The notes under the pieces: model-generated
Database searches by the model: none
What the model was told of the DNA's origin: nothing
What the model saw: only the letters and a program-made list of their open reading frames with translations
From: an uncultured bacterium
Lineage (GTDB): Bacteria; Bacteroidota; Ignavibacteria; Kapaibacteriales; UBA4661
Assembly: GCA_937899715.1 (NCBI GenBank)
Contig: CALCNX010000048.1
Coordinates: forward strand, 102,507 to 166,506
Direction: 5' to 3'
Length of the DNA: 64,000 bases
Shown here: positions 34,788 through 43,287 of the stretch, one piece after another
Layout: each line of letters starts with the position of its first letter
Numbering within the stretch: the first letter of the stretch is position 1
Program-made: the position numbers and the translations under genes

Positions 34788-36806
34788 ATGGATACTACAA
34801 CCGCCGTATATGGTAGTGGCAACGCCCAAAATTCGATTTCGTCGGTCATGCAGGAGCATCGTGTTTTCCCGCCGCCGCCGGACTTTTCTGCCAACGCGCG
34901 CATCAAGTCTGCTGCCGAATTGGATGCACTCTGCCAAAAAGCCGAGCAAGATCCCGTAGCTTTCTGGGAGCAGCAAGCAAACTCTCTCTCGTGGTTCAAG
35001 AAATGGGACACGGCGCTTGAGTGGAAGTATCCATTTGCGAAGTGGTTTACGGGTGGGAAAGTCAATGCTTCCTACAACTGCCTCGACAGACACTTAAACT
35101 CGTGGAAGCGTAACAAAGCGGCTCTTATCTGGGAGGGCGAGCCGGGTGAGGTGCGGACGCTGACCTATCAAACGCTGCATGGTGAAGTGAGCCGTTTTGC
35201 CAACGTGCTGAAATCTTTTGGTATCAAAAAGGGCGATGTCGTGGCAATTTACATGGGCATGGTGCCGGAGGCAGTCGTCGCAATGCTTGCCTGCGCTCGC
35301 ATTGGCGCGACGCACAACGTCGTCTTTGGCGGTTTTTCGGCAGAAGCGCTGCGTGACCGCGTGAACGACTCGAAGGCAGTTTGTGTCATCACACAGGATG
35401 GTGCTTATCGCAAGGGCATTTTTACACCGCTCAAGCCCGCCGTAGATGCGGCTTTGACCCAAACGCCGACCGTCGAAAATGTGGTCGTCTTCCGCCGCGC
35501 ACCGAACGAGGAAACTCAAATGGTTATCGGGCGTGACCACTGGTGGCACGAGCGCGTGCAGGCTGTAAGCAATGTCTGCGAGCCGGAGGAATTGGATAGT
35601 GAACACCCACTCTTCATCTTGTACACAAGCGGTTCCACAGGCAAGCCCAAAGGTATCTTGCACACCACAGGTGGTTATCTCACGCAGGCTGCATACACCA
35701 CCAACATCGTCTTTGATATGCGCGACGACGACTTGTACTTTTGTACTGCCGATATTGGCTGGGTGACAGGGCATTCTTACGTTACCTACGGACCGCTCAT
35801 GAACGGCGCTACGCTGCTCATGTACGAAGGCGTGCCAACGTATCCCGCACCGGACAGACTTTGGGACATTATTGAGCGTCACCGCGTCACGATTTTCTAC
35901 ACCGCACCAACAGCAATTCGCGCTTTTATGAAAGCGGGAGAAAGTTATGTCCTGAAGCATGATTTATCATCGCTGCGGCTCTTGGGAACAGTCGGCGAGC
36001 CGATTAACCCTGAGGCGTGGATGTGGTATCACAGCTACATCGGCGGAAAGCGTTGCCCCATCGTGGATACGTGGTGGCAAACTGAAACTGGTGCAATGAT
36101 GATTTCTCCCGTTCCGGGAGCCACAGCCACGAAGCCCGGCACAGCCACGAAGCCACTTCCGGGTATTTTGGCGGACGTGGTGAACAAGGATGGTTCGCCG
36201 TGTGGTGCAAACGAGGGTGGATATTTGGTGGTGAAGCATCCGTGGCCATCCATGCTGCGCACGGTCTTTGGGGACGACGAGCGCTACAAAAAAACGTACT
36301 GGGATGAGTTTCCTGAGACTGCCGAGCGGCGTGGTTACTACTTCACAGGCGACGGCGCACGCAAAGATGATGATGGCTACATCTGGATAATGGGGCGCGT
36401 GGACGATGTGGTGAATGTGAGCGGACACCGCTTGGGAACGGCAGAAGTAGAAAGTGCGCTTGTGTCGCATCCTGCGGTGGCAGAAGCGGCTGTCGTAGCC
36501 CGCCCCGACGACATAAAAGGCTCCGCGCTTGTTGCATTTGTTACCCTCAAAACAGCCACCGATTCGAGCAAAGGAATACTTGCTGAACTGAAAGAAGAGC
36601 TTCGCAATCACGTCGCAAAAGAAATTGGACACATTGCCAAGCCTGATGAAATCAGATTTTCAGATTCACTGCCCAAAACCCGCAGTGGGAAAATTATGCG
36701 CCGTCTGCTGCGTGAGGTTGCTTCCGGCAATGCGGTTACGGGCGACACAACTACGTTAGAGGATTTCTCCGTATTGGAAAAATTACGCACAGGCGATGAA
36801 GAGTAA
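34788..36806 (+). CDS. acs: Acetyl-CoA synthetase
   Basis: The ATG at 34788 gives 672 residues, normal for the AMP-forming enzyme. Key blocks are the N-terminal SWFKKWDTALEWKYPFAKWF, the P-loop-like LYTSGSTGKPKGILHT, YFCTADIGWVTGHSYVTYGP, DTWWQTETGAMMISP, YYFTGDGARKDDDGYIWIMG and RVDDVVNVSGHRLGTAEVES. The C-terminal SGKIMRRLLRE contains the lysine that is acetylated in regulated members. It activates acetate to acetyl-CoA. A strong terminator follows. Confidence 0.97.
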   Translation: MDTTTAVYGSGNAQNSISSVMQEHRVFPPPPDFSANARIKSAAELDALCQKAEQDPVAFWEQQANSLSWFKKWDTALEWKYPFAKWFTGGKVNASYNCLDRHLNSWKRNKAALIWEGEPGEVRTLTYQTLHGEVSRFANVLKSFGIKKGDVVAIYMGMVPEAVVAMLACARIGATHNVVFGGFSAEALRDRVNDSKAVCVITQDGAYRKGIFTPLKPAVDAALTQTPTVENVVVFRRAPNEETQMVIGRDHWWHERVQAVSNVCEPEELDSEHPLFILYTSGSTGKPKGILHTTGGYLTQAAYTTNIVFDMRDDDLYFCTADIGWVTGHSYVTYGPLMNGATLLMYEGVPTYPAPDRLWDIIERHRVTIFYTAPTAIRAFMKAGESYVLKHDLSSLRLLGTVGEPINPEAWMWYHSYIGGKRCPIVDTWWQTETGAMMISPVPGATATKPGTATKPLPGILADVVNKDGSPCGANEGGYLVVKHPWPSMLRTVFGDDERYKKTYWDEFPETAERRGYYFTGDGARKDDDGYIWIMGRVDDVVNVSGHRLGTAEVESALVSHPAVAEAAVVARPDDIKGSALVAFVTLKTATDSSKGILAELKEELRNHVAKEIGHIAKPDEIRFSDSLPKTRSGKIMRRLLREVASGNAVTGDTTTLEDFSVLEKLRTGDEE

Positions 36807-36828
36807 ATATTTTTTTGAAAAACACCCC

Positions 36829-36868
36829 AAACCCCGCACGATTTCTTGTCCTGCGGGGTTTGTTGTTT
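36829..36868 (+). terminator. Intrinsic terminator after acs
   Basis: A perfect 10-bp stem AAACCCCGCA/TGCGGGGTTT with a 13-base loop starts 22 bp after the acs stop. It is followed by a T-rich but interrupted stretch (GTTGTTTG). Confidence 0.88.
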
Positions 36869-36897
36869 GAATGCTTTAATATGATTCAAAAAAAATA

Positions 36898-36928
36898 TTT
36901 GCACAGAATCTCCGTATGTATTAGTTTG
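36898..36928 (+). promoter_or_regulatory. Candidate promoter of the marR gene
   Basis: TTTG at 36898 and TTAGTTTG at 36921 are separated by 19 bases, matching the Bacteroidota TTTG-N19-TAnnTTTG pattern with one mismatch. The predicted start site falls inside the operator at 36931-36950. Confidence 0.6.
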
Positions 36929-36930
36929 CA

Positions 36931-36950
36931 ATAGTTAGCAAAGCAATTAT
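36931..36950 (+). promoter_or_regulatory. SlyA-like operator upstream of marR
   Basis: ATAGTTAGCAAAGCAATTAT holds TTAGCAAAGCAA, very close to the known SlyA consensus TTAGCAAGCTAA. It is nearly identical to a second site at 37420. It overlaps the predicted transcription start, so binding would repress. Confidence 0.65.
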
Positions 36951-36967
36951 TAAAATACCAACAAATA

Positions 36968-37402
36968 ATGGAAATTGAACAAGCATACCCCTACTTGATG
37001 GAACGCGCTATGCGTCGTATGCGTCAAGCATCACATCACGCATTTGCTGAAGCGGGTCTGGATATTACCGCCGAACAATGGGTAGTGCTCTATATCATTT
37101 TTGAAGGAAATGGGCTGTCACAGGTAGAAATTACGGAACTTGCTTTTAAGGATGCGCCGACGGTAACACGAATCATTGATAATCTCGTCAAAAAGGGCTT
37201 GGTATATCGGCAAATGGGCACTGAGGACCGCCGTAAATTTGAATTGTACATGACGAAGGAAGGTCGTGAGGTGGTCGAAAAGCTACTTCCAATTGTAATG
37301 GCTTTGCGTCAGCAAGGAATAAATGATGTTAGCGCATCGGACTTGCGAATATTGAAGAAAGTGCTCAATCGAATCTATACGAATTTTGATATCGGTGAAT
37401 AA
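36968..37402 (+). CDS. MarR/SlyA family transcriptional regulator
   Basis: A 144-residue winged-helix protein. The dimerisation helices flank the DNA-binding part: AGLDITAEQWVVLYIIFEGN, LSQVEITELAFKDAPTVTRI (recognition helix), IDNLVKKGLVYRQMGTEDRR (wing) and KFELYMTKEGREVVEKLLPI. The MGTEDRR wing is typical of MarR. Two near-identical SlyA-like sites, one in front of this gene and one in front of the next, suggest that it represses itself and the downstream exported protein gene. The inducing ligand is unknown. Confidence 0.92.
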   Translation: MEIEQAYPYLMERAMRRMRQASHHAFAEAGLDITAEQWVVLYIIFEGNGLSQVEITELAFKDAPTVTRIIDNLVKKGLVYRQMGTEDRRKFELYMTKEGREVVEKLLPIVMALRQQGINDVSASDLRILKKVLNRIYTNFDIGE

Positions 37403-37419
37403 ATATTTTTTTTACTCAA

Positions 37420-37439
37420 ATAGTTAGCAGACTAATTAT
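37420..37439 (+). promoter_or_regulatory. SlyA-like operator upstream of the NTF2-like gene
   Basis: ATAGTTAGCAGACTAATTAT is an imperfect palindrome with core TTAGCAGACTAA. It matches the site at 36931 in 16 of 20 positions, with the outer ten and six bases identical. It lies 35 bp before the start of the next gene. Confidence 0.65.
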
Positions 37440-37474
37440 TTGTTTTTTAATAATTTTTCAATAAGGAAAATAAC

Positions 37475-37954
37475 ATGAAAACAATTCTTGCAACAATCGT
37501 TCTGGCTCTCACTGGCGGAGTCATGCAGGTTCTAGCGCAGTCGGCTCCAAAAAACAATGGTACTACCGAAAGCACCACCGTAAACAAAAAAGCTGCTCAG
37601 GACGCAGTGCTTGCTTTTATCAAAGCAGGCGACGAAGCTAATATTGCAGCATTAGAAAAGCTCATACACGAGAATTTCAGTGCTTTAGCACATCCGCCCG
37701 GCACTACTATTGTCAAGCCCGTCATCGAAAGTCGTGCGCATTATCTCACGCTTATCCAAGAAGGGAAAATTGGCGGCAAGCTGCGCACGGTCTCTCTGCA
37801 AAGTGTGGATGTTTGGAACAATACAGCGATTGTTCGCCTAGAAATGGAAAGCACTGAATTACACTTCTCTTCAACGTTTTCGCTGTTCTACGCACCGGAA
37901 ACAGGCTGGCAACTTGTCCATGATCTTGTGGAACTGCAAGCGAAAAGAAATTAA
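37475..37954 (+). CDS. Exported NTF2-like protein (lumazine-binding-like fold)
   Basis: A 159-residue protein with an AAGGA-like site upstream and a signal peptide (MKTILATIVLALTGGVMQVL, cut after LAQ). The mature domain has the cone-shaped NTF2/SnoaL pattern: AAQDAVLAFIKAGDEANIAA, LEKLIHENFSALAHPPGTT, ESRAHYLTLIQEGKIGGKLR and TFSLFYAPETGWQLVHDLV. I associate this with the Bacteroidota exported 'putative lumazine-binding' proteins, whose function is unknown. It is probably controlled by the MarR-type regulator encoded just upstream. Confidence 0.8.
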   Translation: MKTILATIVLALTGGVMQVLAQSAPKNNGTTESTTVNKKAAQDAVLAFIKAGDEANIAALEKLIHENFSALAHPPGTTIVKPVIESRAHYLTLIQEGKIGGKLRTVSLQSVDVWNNTAIVRLEMESTELHFSSTFSLFYAPETGWQLVHDLVELQAKRN

Positions 37955-38118
37955 CCTACTTGCTTTGGATTGCTGCTATACCCCTGTTTTTGTGCAAGGT
38001 CGCAGTACTCTGAAATACTGCTATTGAGTCCTGTGCTCATTTCTTCAGATCTCAGGGAATAAATTTTCACGTAACTGAAGAAACGTTTGTAAAAGCGCCG
38101 TTGAAAGTGTAATTTCAT

Positions 38119-38163
38119 GGCTTGTTGTAGTGGCATTACGATTGCGCATTGCTACAACAAGCC
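38119..38163. repeat. Perfect 12-bp inverted repeat upstream of the DUF4412-like gene
   Basis: GGCTTGTTGTAG (38119-38130) and CTACAACAAGCC (38152-38163) are separated by 21 bases. No T-run follows on the plus strand. It lies 50 bp before the next start codon and could be an operator or a leader hairpin. Confidence 0.7.
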
Positions 38164-38213
38164 GTGTTTGTGTTGTCAATTGTACACTCTCATCATCTTC
38201 TCCCGGAACGTGC

Positions 38214-38918
38214 ATGAAAACAGTGATTCGTTATGGTATTGTCCTGTGCCTTGCCGCACTTATCGGCATAACATCCCAACTATCTGCCCAAAAGCTGGCA
38301 AATTTCGAGGGAGTTGTGGTGTTTAAGAAAAAGGGCGAAACGCATGGTATCGTGGACTCAGTAACTATGCGGCTTTACATCAAGGGCGATAAGTTCATGG
38401 CGGAAGATGTCAAGGATGCTAATCAGCCGCGCATTATCGTCGATACGAAGAAAAAATTGATTTTTATGATAACGGATCGTAGCCGTGAGTATATGCAAAT
38501 GCCGACACCGCCTGCCCCGCCGGGAGTCGTCGGTAGAGCGCCTGCCAAGACGCCTGACAAACAGACAATAGCGGGACATCCCTGTGAGCGCTGGCTGGAA
38601 AAAAGCCCCGACCTCGACACAGAACTTTGGGCTTCCAGCGACATCGGTAAACTCTCGCTTCCAAGCGGTGCTATGGGAGTGAATCTTATTAGCTCAAATA
38701 ATATGGCTGTCTTCCTGAAAAATAGTAACCTATTTCCATTTTTGTTTATTGAGAAAAACAAAGCCGGGCGCGAAATGACACGCCTTGAGGTTATGTCGGT
38801 CGAAAAAAAAGCTCTCGCAGAAGCAGTCTTCGAGCCGCCGCAAGGATACAACAAAATGACCATGCCCACGGGCACACTCTCCGATACCCCTCCGCAAAGC
38901 GGAAAAAAGAAGAAATAA
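38214..38918 (+). CDS. Exported DUF4412-like protein
   Basis: The ATG at 38214 starts a clear signal peptide (TVIRYGIVLCLAALIGITSQ, cut after LSAQ) and gives 234 residues. The mature part resembles DUF4412: FEGVVVFKKKGETHGIVDSV, MRLYIKGDKFMAEDVKDANQ, IIVDTKKKLIFMITDRSREY and the later GHPCERWL and RLEVMSVEKKALAEAVFEPP (final PP-x-GY motif). It ends in a Lys-rich tail. DUF4412 proteins are probably periplasmic with unknown role. A terminator follows 35 bp downstream. Confidence 0.78.
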   Translation: MKTVIRYGIVLCLAALIGITSQLSAQKLANFEGVVVFKKKGETHGIVDSVTMRLYIKGDKFMAEDVKDANQPRIIVDTKKKLIFMITDRSREYMQMPTPPAPPGVVGRAPAKTPDKQTIAGHPCERWLEKSPDLDTELWASSDIGKLSLPSGAMGVNLISSNNMAVFLKNSNLFPFLFIEKNKAGREMTRLEVMSVEKKALAEAVFEPPQGYNKMTMPTGTLSDTPPQSGKKKK

Positions 38919-38953
38919 AAAGGCGTTAAGTGTACAATATTAGCGTCGTGACC

Positions 38954-38988
38954 AACCCTGATAACATCGGCGTTATACAGGGTTTTTT
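38954..38988 (+). terminator. Intrinsic terminator after the DUF4412-like gene
   Basis: The stem ACCCTG-ATAAC pairs with GTTAT-CAGGGT (one bulged A) around the loop ATCGGC and is followed by six T. Confidence 0.88.
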
Positions 38989-39145
38989 CTTGAAAATATG
39001 CTTCTTTCTCTTTGCTTGTTTTTCTTTCCGAGCGCATACATTTATTCCGTTGGATGATTCCTCGTCCCGAAGTATTTTATAGCGATTCTTCCCGCTCACT
39101 CCCAAGAACATTTTGCTATTTTTTAATCTCAAAGGAGAACAATCC

Positions 39146-40258
39146 ATGGCTCAACCAATCAAACGAATTGCCGTGAACACTGGTGGTGGCGATGCTCCCG
39201 GCTTAAATGCGGTCATTCGTGCAATCGTTCACGCAGCCACACGACGTGGGTGGGAAGTCTTCGGCATACGAGACGGCTACAACGGTCTTTTCCTGCCGGA
39301 GCGTTATCCCAATGGTGACGGTGTCATTCCGCTTACGCGGGCGCGTGTGCGGGGCATAACGCACCTTGGCGGTACGATTATCGGCACCACCAATCGCGGT
39401 AATCCTTTTCACTATCCAATGCCGCAGCTTGACGGTACAATCAAAGAACTTGACCGTTCGGGTGAGATTATTGCCGGTTTTGAAAAACACGGCTTCGATG
39501 CACTGATTGCCATTGGTGGTGATGGCTCGCTGACTATGGCTAACGAGCTTGCCAAACGTGGCAACATACGCCTTGTGGGCGTGCCTAAGACCATTGACAA
39601 CGACTTAGAAGGCACAGTCGCTACGTTCGGTTTCGATAGCGCTGTCAGTTTTGCCACCGAAGCGATTGACCGCCTGCACTCGACAGCAGAGTCCCATCAC
39701 CGCGTCATGGTGGTGGAAGTGATGGGACGCACTGCGGGTTGGATTGCGCTTAATGCAGGCGTAGCTGGAACGGCAGATGTGGTGCTGATTCCCGAAATTC
39801 CGTACGATATGAGGCTTGTGGCTGACAAAATTAACGCCCGCGAAGCTGCGGGACGTAATTTTTCGATTATCGTCGTCGCTGAAGGTGCTGTTCCTAAGGG
39901 CGGCACAACTTCCGTTGTCGAAAAAGAAGCAGGTAAAGCAGAGCGGTTTGGCGGTTTGGGTGAAAAAATTGCTGCTCAAATCCAATCCCTTACTCAAAAA
40001 GAGACGCGCTGCGTTGTGCTTGGGCACCTCCTGCGTGGCGGCACACCGACGGCGTTCGACCGCTTACTCTCGCTTCGTTTCGGTGCTGCAGCAGTGCGGG
40101 CATTAGAAGAAGGTCAGTCCGGCGTAGTAGTCGTTCTCGACCCGCCTGCGGTAAACTATATTCCAATTGACCAAGTAGCAGACCGCGTTCGCCACGTGCC
40201 TGTTGACTGCGATACGATTTTGACGGCACGAGACTTAGGCATTAGCTTTGGCGATTAA
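39146..40258 (+). CDS. pfkA: 6-phosphofructokinase
   Basis: The ATG at 39146 has a strong AAAGGAGA site, giving 370 residues. Signature blocks are NTGGGDAPGLNAVIRA, AIGGDGSLTMANELAKRG, VGVPKTIDNDLEGTVATFGF, the PGRT-like MGRTAGWIAL and GHLLRGGTPTAFDRLLSLRF. Position 104 (E. coli numbering) is Gly in GGDGS and position 124 is Lys in PKTIDND; this combination is known from ATP-using group III enzymes, while PPi-using ones have Asp at 104. ATP use is therefore predicted. Confidence 0.93.
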   Translation: MAQPIKRIAVNTGGGDAPGLNAVIRAIVHAATRRGWEVFGIRDGYNGLFLPERYPNGDGVIPLTRARVRGITHLGGTIIGTTNRGNPFHYPMPQLDGTIKELDRSGEIIAGFEKHGFDALIAIGGDGSLTMANELAKRGNIRLVGVPKTIDNDLEGTVATFGFDSAVSFATEAIDRLHSTAESHHRVMVVEVMGRTAGWIALNAGVAGTADVVLIPEIPYDMRLVADKINAREAAGRNFSIIVVAEGAVPKGGTTSVVEKEAGKAERFGGLGEKIAAQIQSLTQKETRCVVLGHLLRGGTPTAFDRLLSLRFGAAAVRALEEGQSGVVVVLDPPAVNYIPIDQVADRVRHVPVDCDTILTARDLGISFGD

Positions 40259-40344
40259 AGATACTTTTTCTACACATTTAGTTTTCACAGTCCTGTTTGG
40301 ATGTGTTTGCGTTCTTGTTTTCACCACTTTTTCTCACAGTTGTT

Positions 40345-43182
40345 ATGAATACTCGCTTTCTCCGTTTGCTTGTCGGAGTCGCCCTTGTCGTCGGTAGTGT
40401 TTCGTCAAACCTTCGGGCACAAGTCCAAGTAAGTCCGCCCTTTCCTACGACCGAAGACAGTGTTACCGTCATCTTCGATGCCACGCAGGGCACAGGCGGC
40501 TTGCGCGGCGTTTCGCCTGTCTATGCTCACACGGGAGTCATCACCAATCGCAGCACGAGCAATAGCGATTGGAAATTTGTCGTTGCCCCGTGGGGAACAG
40601 CCAATCCTAAGGTGCAGATGACACCACTCGGCAATAACCTCCACAGCCTTTCTTTCAACATTCGTAGCTATTACGGTGTTCCCTCGGCAGACACCGTGCG
40701 TCAATTAGCATTTGTTTTTCGTAATGCTAGTGGTTCACAAGAGGGCAAAGGCACAGGTGGCACGGATATTTTCTATCCGGTCTATCCTGCGGGGACGTTT
40801 ATAGGGCGTATTCTTTCGCCTTCCTCCGGCACATCCTTTTATCAAGCAGGTGATACCTTGCGCTTCCGTGCAGCAACATCACTTGCTGCTACGCTTACTC
40901 TCACCGACGGCGACACGCAGCTTGCCCAAACGAGCGGACGCGAACTCACCTACACCTACGTCGTACCGGCTTCTGCTGCTGGTGTGAGCCGTACCGTTCG
41001 CTTCACCGCCGCGCAAGGCGGGCAAACATTGAACGATTCACTCACCTTTTTTGTACGTGGTGTAACGCCCGTAGCCGAGCTGCCAAGCGGTGTGCAAGAT
41101 GGTATCAATATAGTTGACAGCACGACTATTGTGTTGGTTTTGTTCGCCCCAAATAAGCAATTCATCTATGCCATCGGCGATTTCAATAATTGGCAGCCTA
41201 CTGCAACAAGTTTGATGAATCGTACTCCCGACGGGCAGCGATATTGGGTGCGTCTTTCAGGGCTGACTCCGCGAAAAGAATACGGTTTCCAGTACATCAT
41301 AGATGGTTCTACGCGCACTCCCGACCCCTACGTGGAGAAAATTCTTGACCCATTCAACGACCCCGAAGTCGTCCGCGATAATCGCTATCCGAACCTGATG
41401 GCATATCCCACAGGCAAGACAACGGGCATGGTGGGCGTACTCAAAGCTCCACGTGAGCCATATGCTTGGCGGGCAAATAATTTCCGCCGTCCGGCAGCAA
41501 AAGACCTTGTTGTTTATGAAATGCTCGTCCGCGATTTCACCACCCAGCGTACATTCCGCGCCGCGATGGACTCGCTGCAATATCTGAAGCGGCTTGGTGT
41601 GAATTGTATTGAACTTATGCCCGTTAGTGAATTTGACGGAAACAACAGTTGGGGTTACAATCCGGCATTTTACTGTGCCGTTGACAAATACTACGGTACG
41701 GAAACAAATCTCCGTGAGTTTGTTGATAGCGCCCACGCGCTCGGCATTGCGATTGTCTTTGATGTCGTGTTCAATCATACGACTGGCTCTTGCCCGCTAT
41801 ACCAACTGTATTCGGCAGCACAGAATCCATATTTTAACGTCCAAGCAACGCATCCATACAGTGTTTTTAACGATTTTAACCATGAGTACATCGGGACACA
41901 ACAGTTCATGGATCGTGTTTTGCAATTTTGGGTGCAACGTTTTCGCGCCGACGGTTTCCGATTTGACCTTTCTAAAGGTTTTACTCAAGTCAATAGCGGA
42001 AACAATGTCGCCGCGTGGAGCGCACGCGATACCTCACGCATACGCCTTATCAAGCGTATGTATGACGCGGTGCGCAAGTACGACCAGACTGCATATCTGA
42101 TTTTGGAGCATTTTGCCGATAACAGCGAAGAAACCGAACTGGCGAACTACGGACTGATGTTCTGGGGTAACTCGGTGTACAATTACAACGAAGCCACAAT
42201 GGGGTATATTGGTAGTTCTAATTTCAACTGGACGTATTACGGTCAGCGCGGCTGGAAGCAGCCCAATGTGCTTGGTTATATGGAAAGCCATGACGAAGAA
42301 CGGCTTATGTTCAAAAATATTAAGTATGGCAACAGTAGCGATACCTATACCACACGCGATACCGTGACAGCACTGGAACGAATGAAAATGGCGGCGACCT
42401 TCTTTTTCACCATTCCGGGACCAAAGATGATTTGGCAGTTTGGCGAGCTTGGCTATGATTACTCAATTAACTATCCTTCGCTGAGCGATGGTGACCGTCT
42501 TACGATGAAGCCTGCTCGCTGGGATTACTACGCAGACCCAAGACGCAGAGCGCTCTATAACGTATATTCGGAACTTACCAAACTCAAAGTACAGCAGCCC
42601 GTCTTTTCCAGTGACAGCGTTACTCTGTCGCTTAGTGGCGCGGTCAAGCGTATCGCTATCAATGACCCAACGAATAATGTTATGATATTGGGGAATTTCG
42701 ATGTACAACCACAAACGGTAACGCCGAATTTTCAGCGTATCGGCACATGGAATGAATTCTACACACGACGTACGCTGAATGTAACAGACGTAAACGCGCC
42801 AATCATGCTGCGTCCGGGTGAGTTCCGTCTTTATTCCACTACGCCATTTCCTGCGCCGCAAGCTGGCTTGCTTACCAGTGTCCGTGACGAACCTCTCATT
42901 AGCGATGCCATGCCTTCAGCAGCATACCCCAATCCTGCTTCGGATGCATCAGAAATACGCTTCTGGCTGGAAAAGCCCGCCCGCGTCAGTGTGAAAATCT
43001 ACGACGCTTCGGGACGTGAAATCGCAATCGTCGCTGACGAGAGCATGGGCAAAGGAGAGCAGCGTGTGGTGTGGACAGCGCGGAACGTGCGCGGGAATGA
43101 GGTTTCTGAAGGTGTCTATTTCTATCGCATCTTCACGGGTGATACGGCACGGCGAAGCGGTAAAATTGTCATTCTTCGCTAA
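40345..43182 (+). CDS. T9SS-secreted GH13 (alpha-amylase family) glycoside hydrolase
   Basis: The ATG at 40345 gives 945 residues. A signal peptide (about 1-25) is followed by two N-terminal beta domains, a CBM48-like domain (FIYAIGDFNNWQPTATSLMN and YGFQYIIDGSTRTPDPYVE), and a GH13 barrel. Catalytic sites are intact: region I DVVFNHT, nucleophile Asp541 in GFRFDLSKGF, acid/base Glu588 in LILEHFADN and Asp650 in ESHDEERL. The last ~80 residues are a T9SS sorting tail (AYPNPASDASEIRFWLEKPA ... SGKIVILR). It is likely a cell-surface or released starch/glycogen enzyme. Confidence 0.92.
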   Translation: MNTRFLRLLVGVALVVGSVSSNLRAQVQVSPPFPTTEDSVTVIFDATQGTGGLRGVSPVYAHTGVITNRSTSNSDWKFVVAPWGTANPKVQMTPLGNNLHSLSFNIRSYYGVPSADTVRQLAFVFRNASGSQEGKGTGGTDIFYPVYPAGTFIGRILSPSSGTSFYQAGDTLRFRAATSLAATLTLTDGDTQLAQTSGRELTYTYVVPASAAGVSRTVRFTAAQGGQTLNDSLTFFVRGVTPVAELPSGVQDGINIVDSTTIVLVLFAPNKQFIYAIGDFNNWQPTATSLMNRTPDGQRYWVRLSGLTPRKEYGFQYIIDGSTRTPDPYVEKILDPFNDPEVVRDNRYPNLMAYPTGKTTGMVGVLKAPREPYAWRANNFRRPAAKDLVVYEMLVRDFTTQRTFRAAMDSLQYLKRLGVNCIELMPVSEFDGNNSWGYNPAFYCAVDKYYGTETNLREFVDSAHALGIAIVFDVVFNHTTGSCPLYQLYSAAQNPYFNVQATHPYSVFNDFNHEYIGTQQFMDRVLQFWVQRFRADGFRFDLSKGFTQVNSGNNVAAWSARDTSRIRLIKRMYDAVRKYDQTAYLILEHFADNSEETELANYGLMFWGNSVYNYNEATMGYIGSSNFNWTYYGQRGWKQPNVLGYMESHDEERLMFKNIKYGNSSDTYTTRDTVTALERMKMAATFFFTIPGPKMIWQFGELGYDYSINYPSLSDGDRLTMKPARWDYYADPRRRALYNVYSELTKLKVQQPVFSSDSVTLSLSGAVKRIAINDPTNNVMILGNFDVQPQTVTPNFQRIGTWNEFYTRRTLNVTDVNAPIMLRPGEFRLYSTTPFPAPQAGLLTSVRDEPLISDAMPSAAYPNPASDASEIRFWLEKPARVSVKIYDASGREIAIVADESMGKGEQRVVWTARNVRGNEVSEGVYFYRIFTGDTARRSGKIVILR

Positions 43183-43287
43183 AAGGCAGAAAATACCGAT
43201 GGAATAATTATCTTCATAGCGCCGCGATGTAGCCAGCATTGCGGCGTTTCTTTTTATTGGGGTGCTTCTTTTTCGTAGTTTTGCGGC

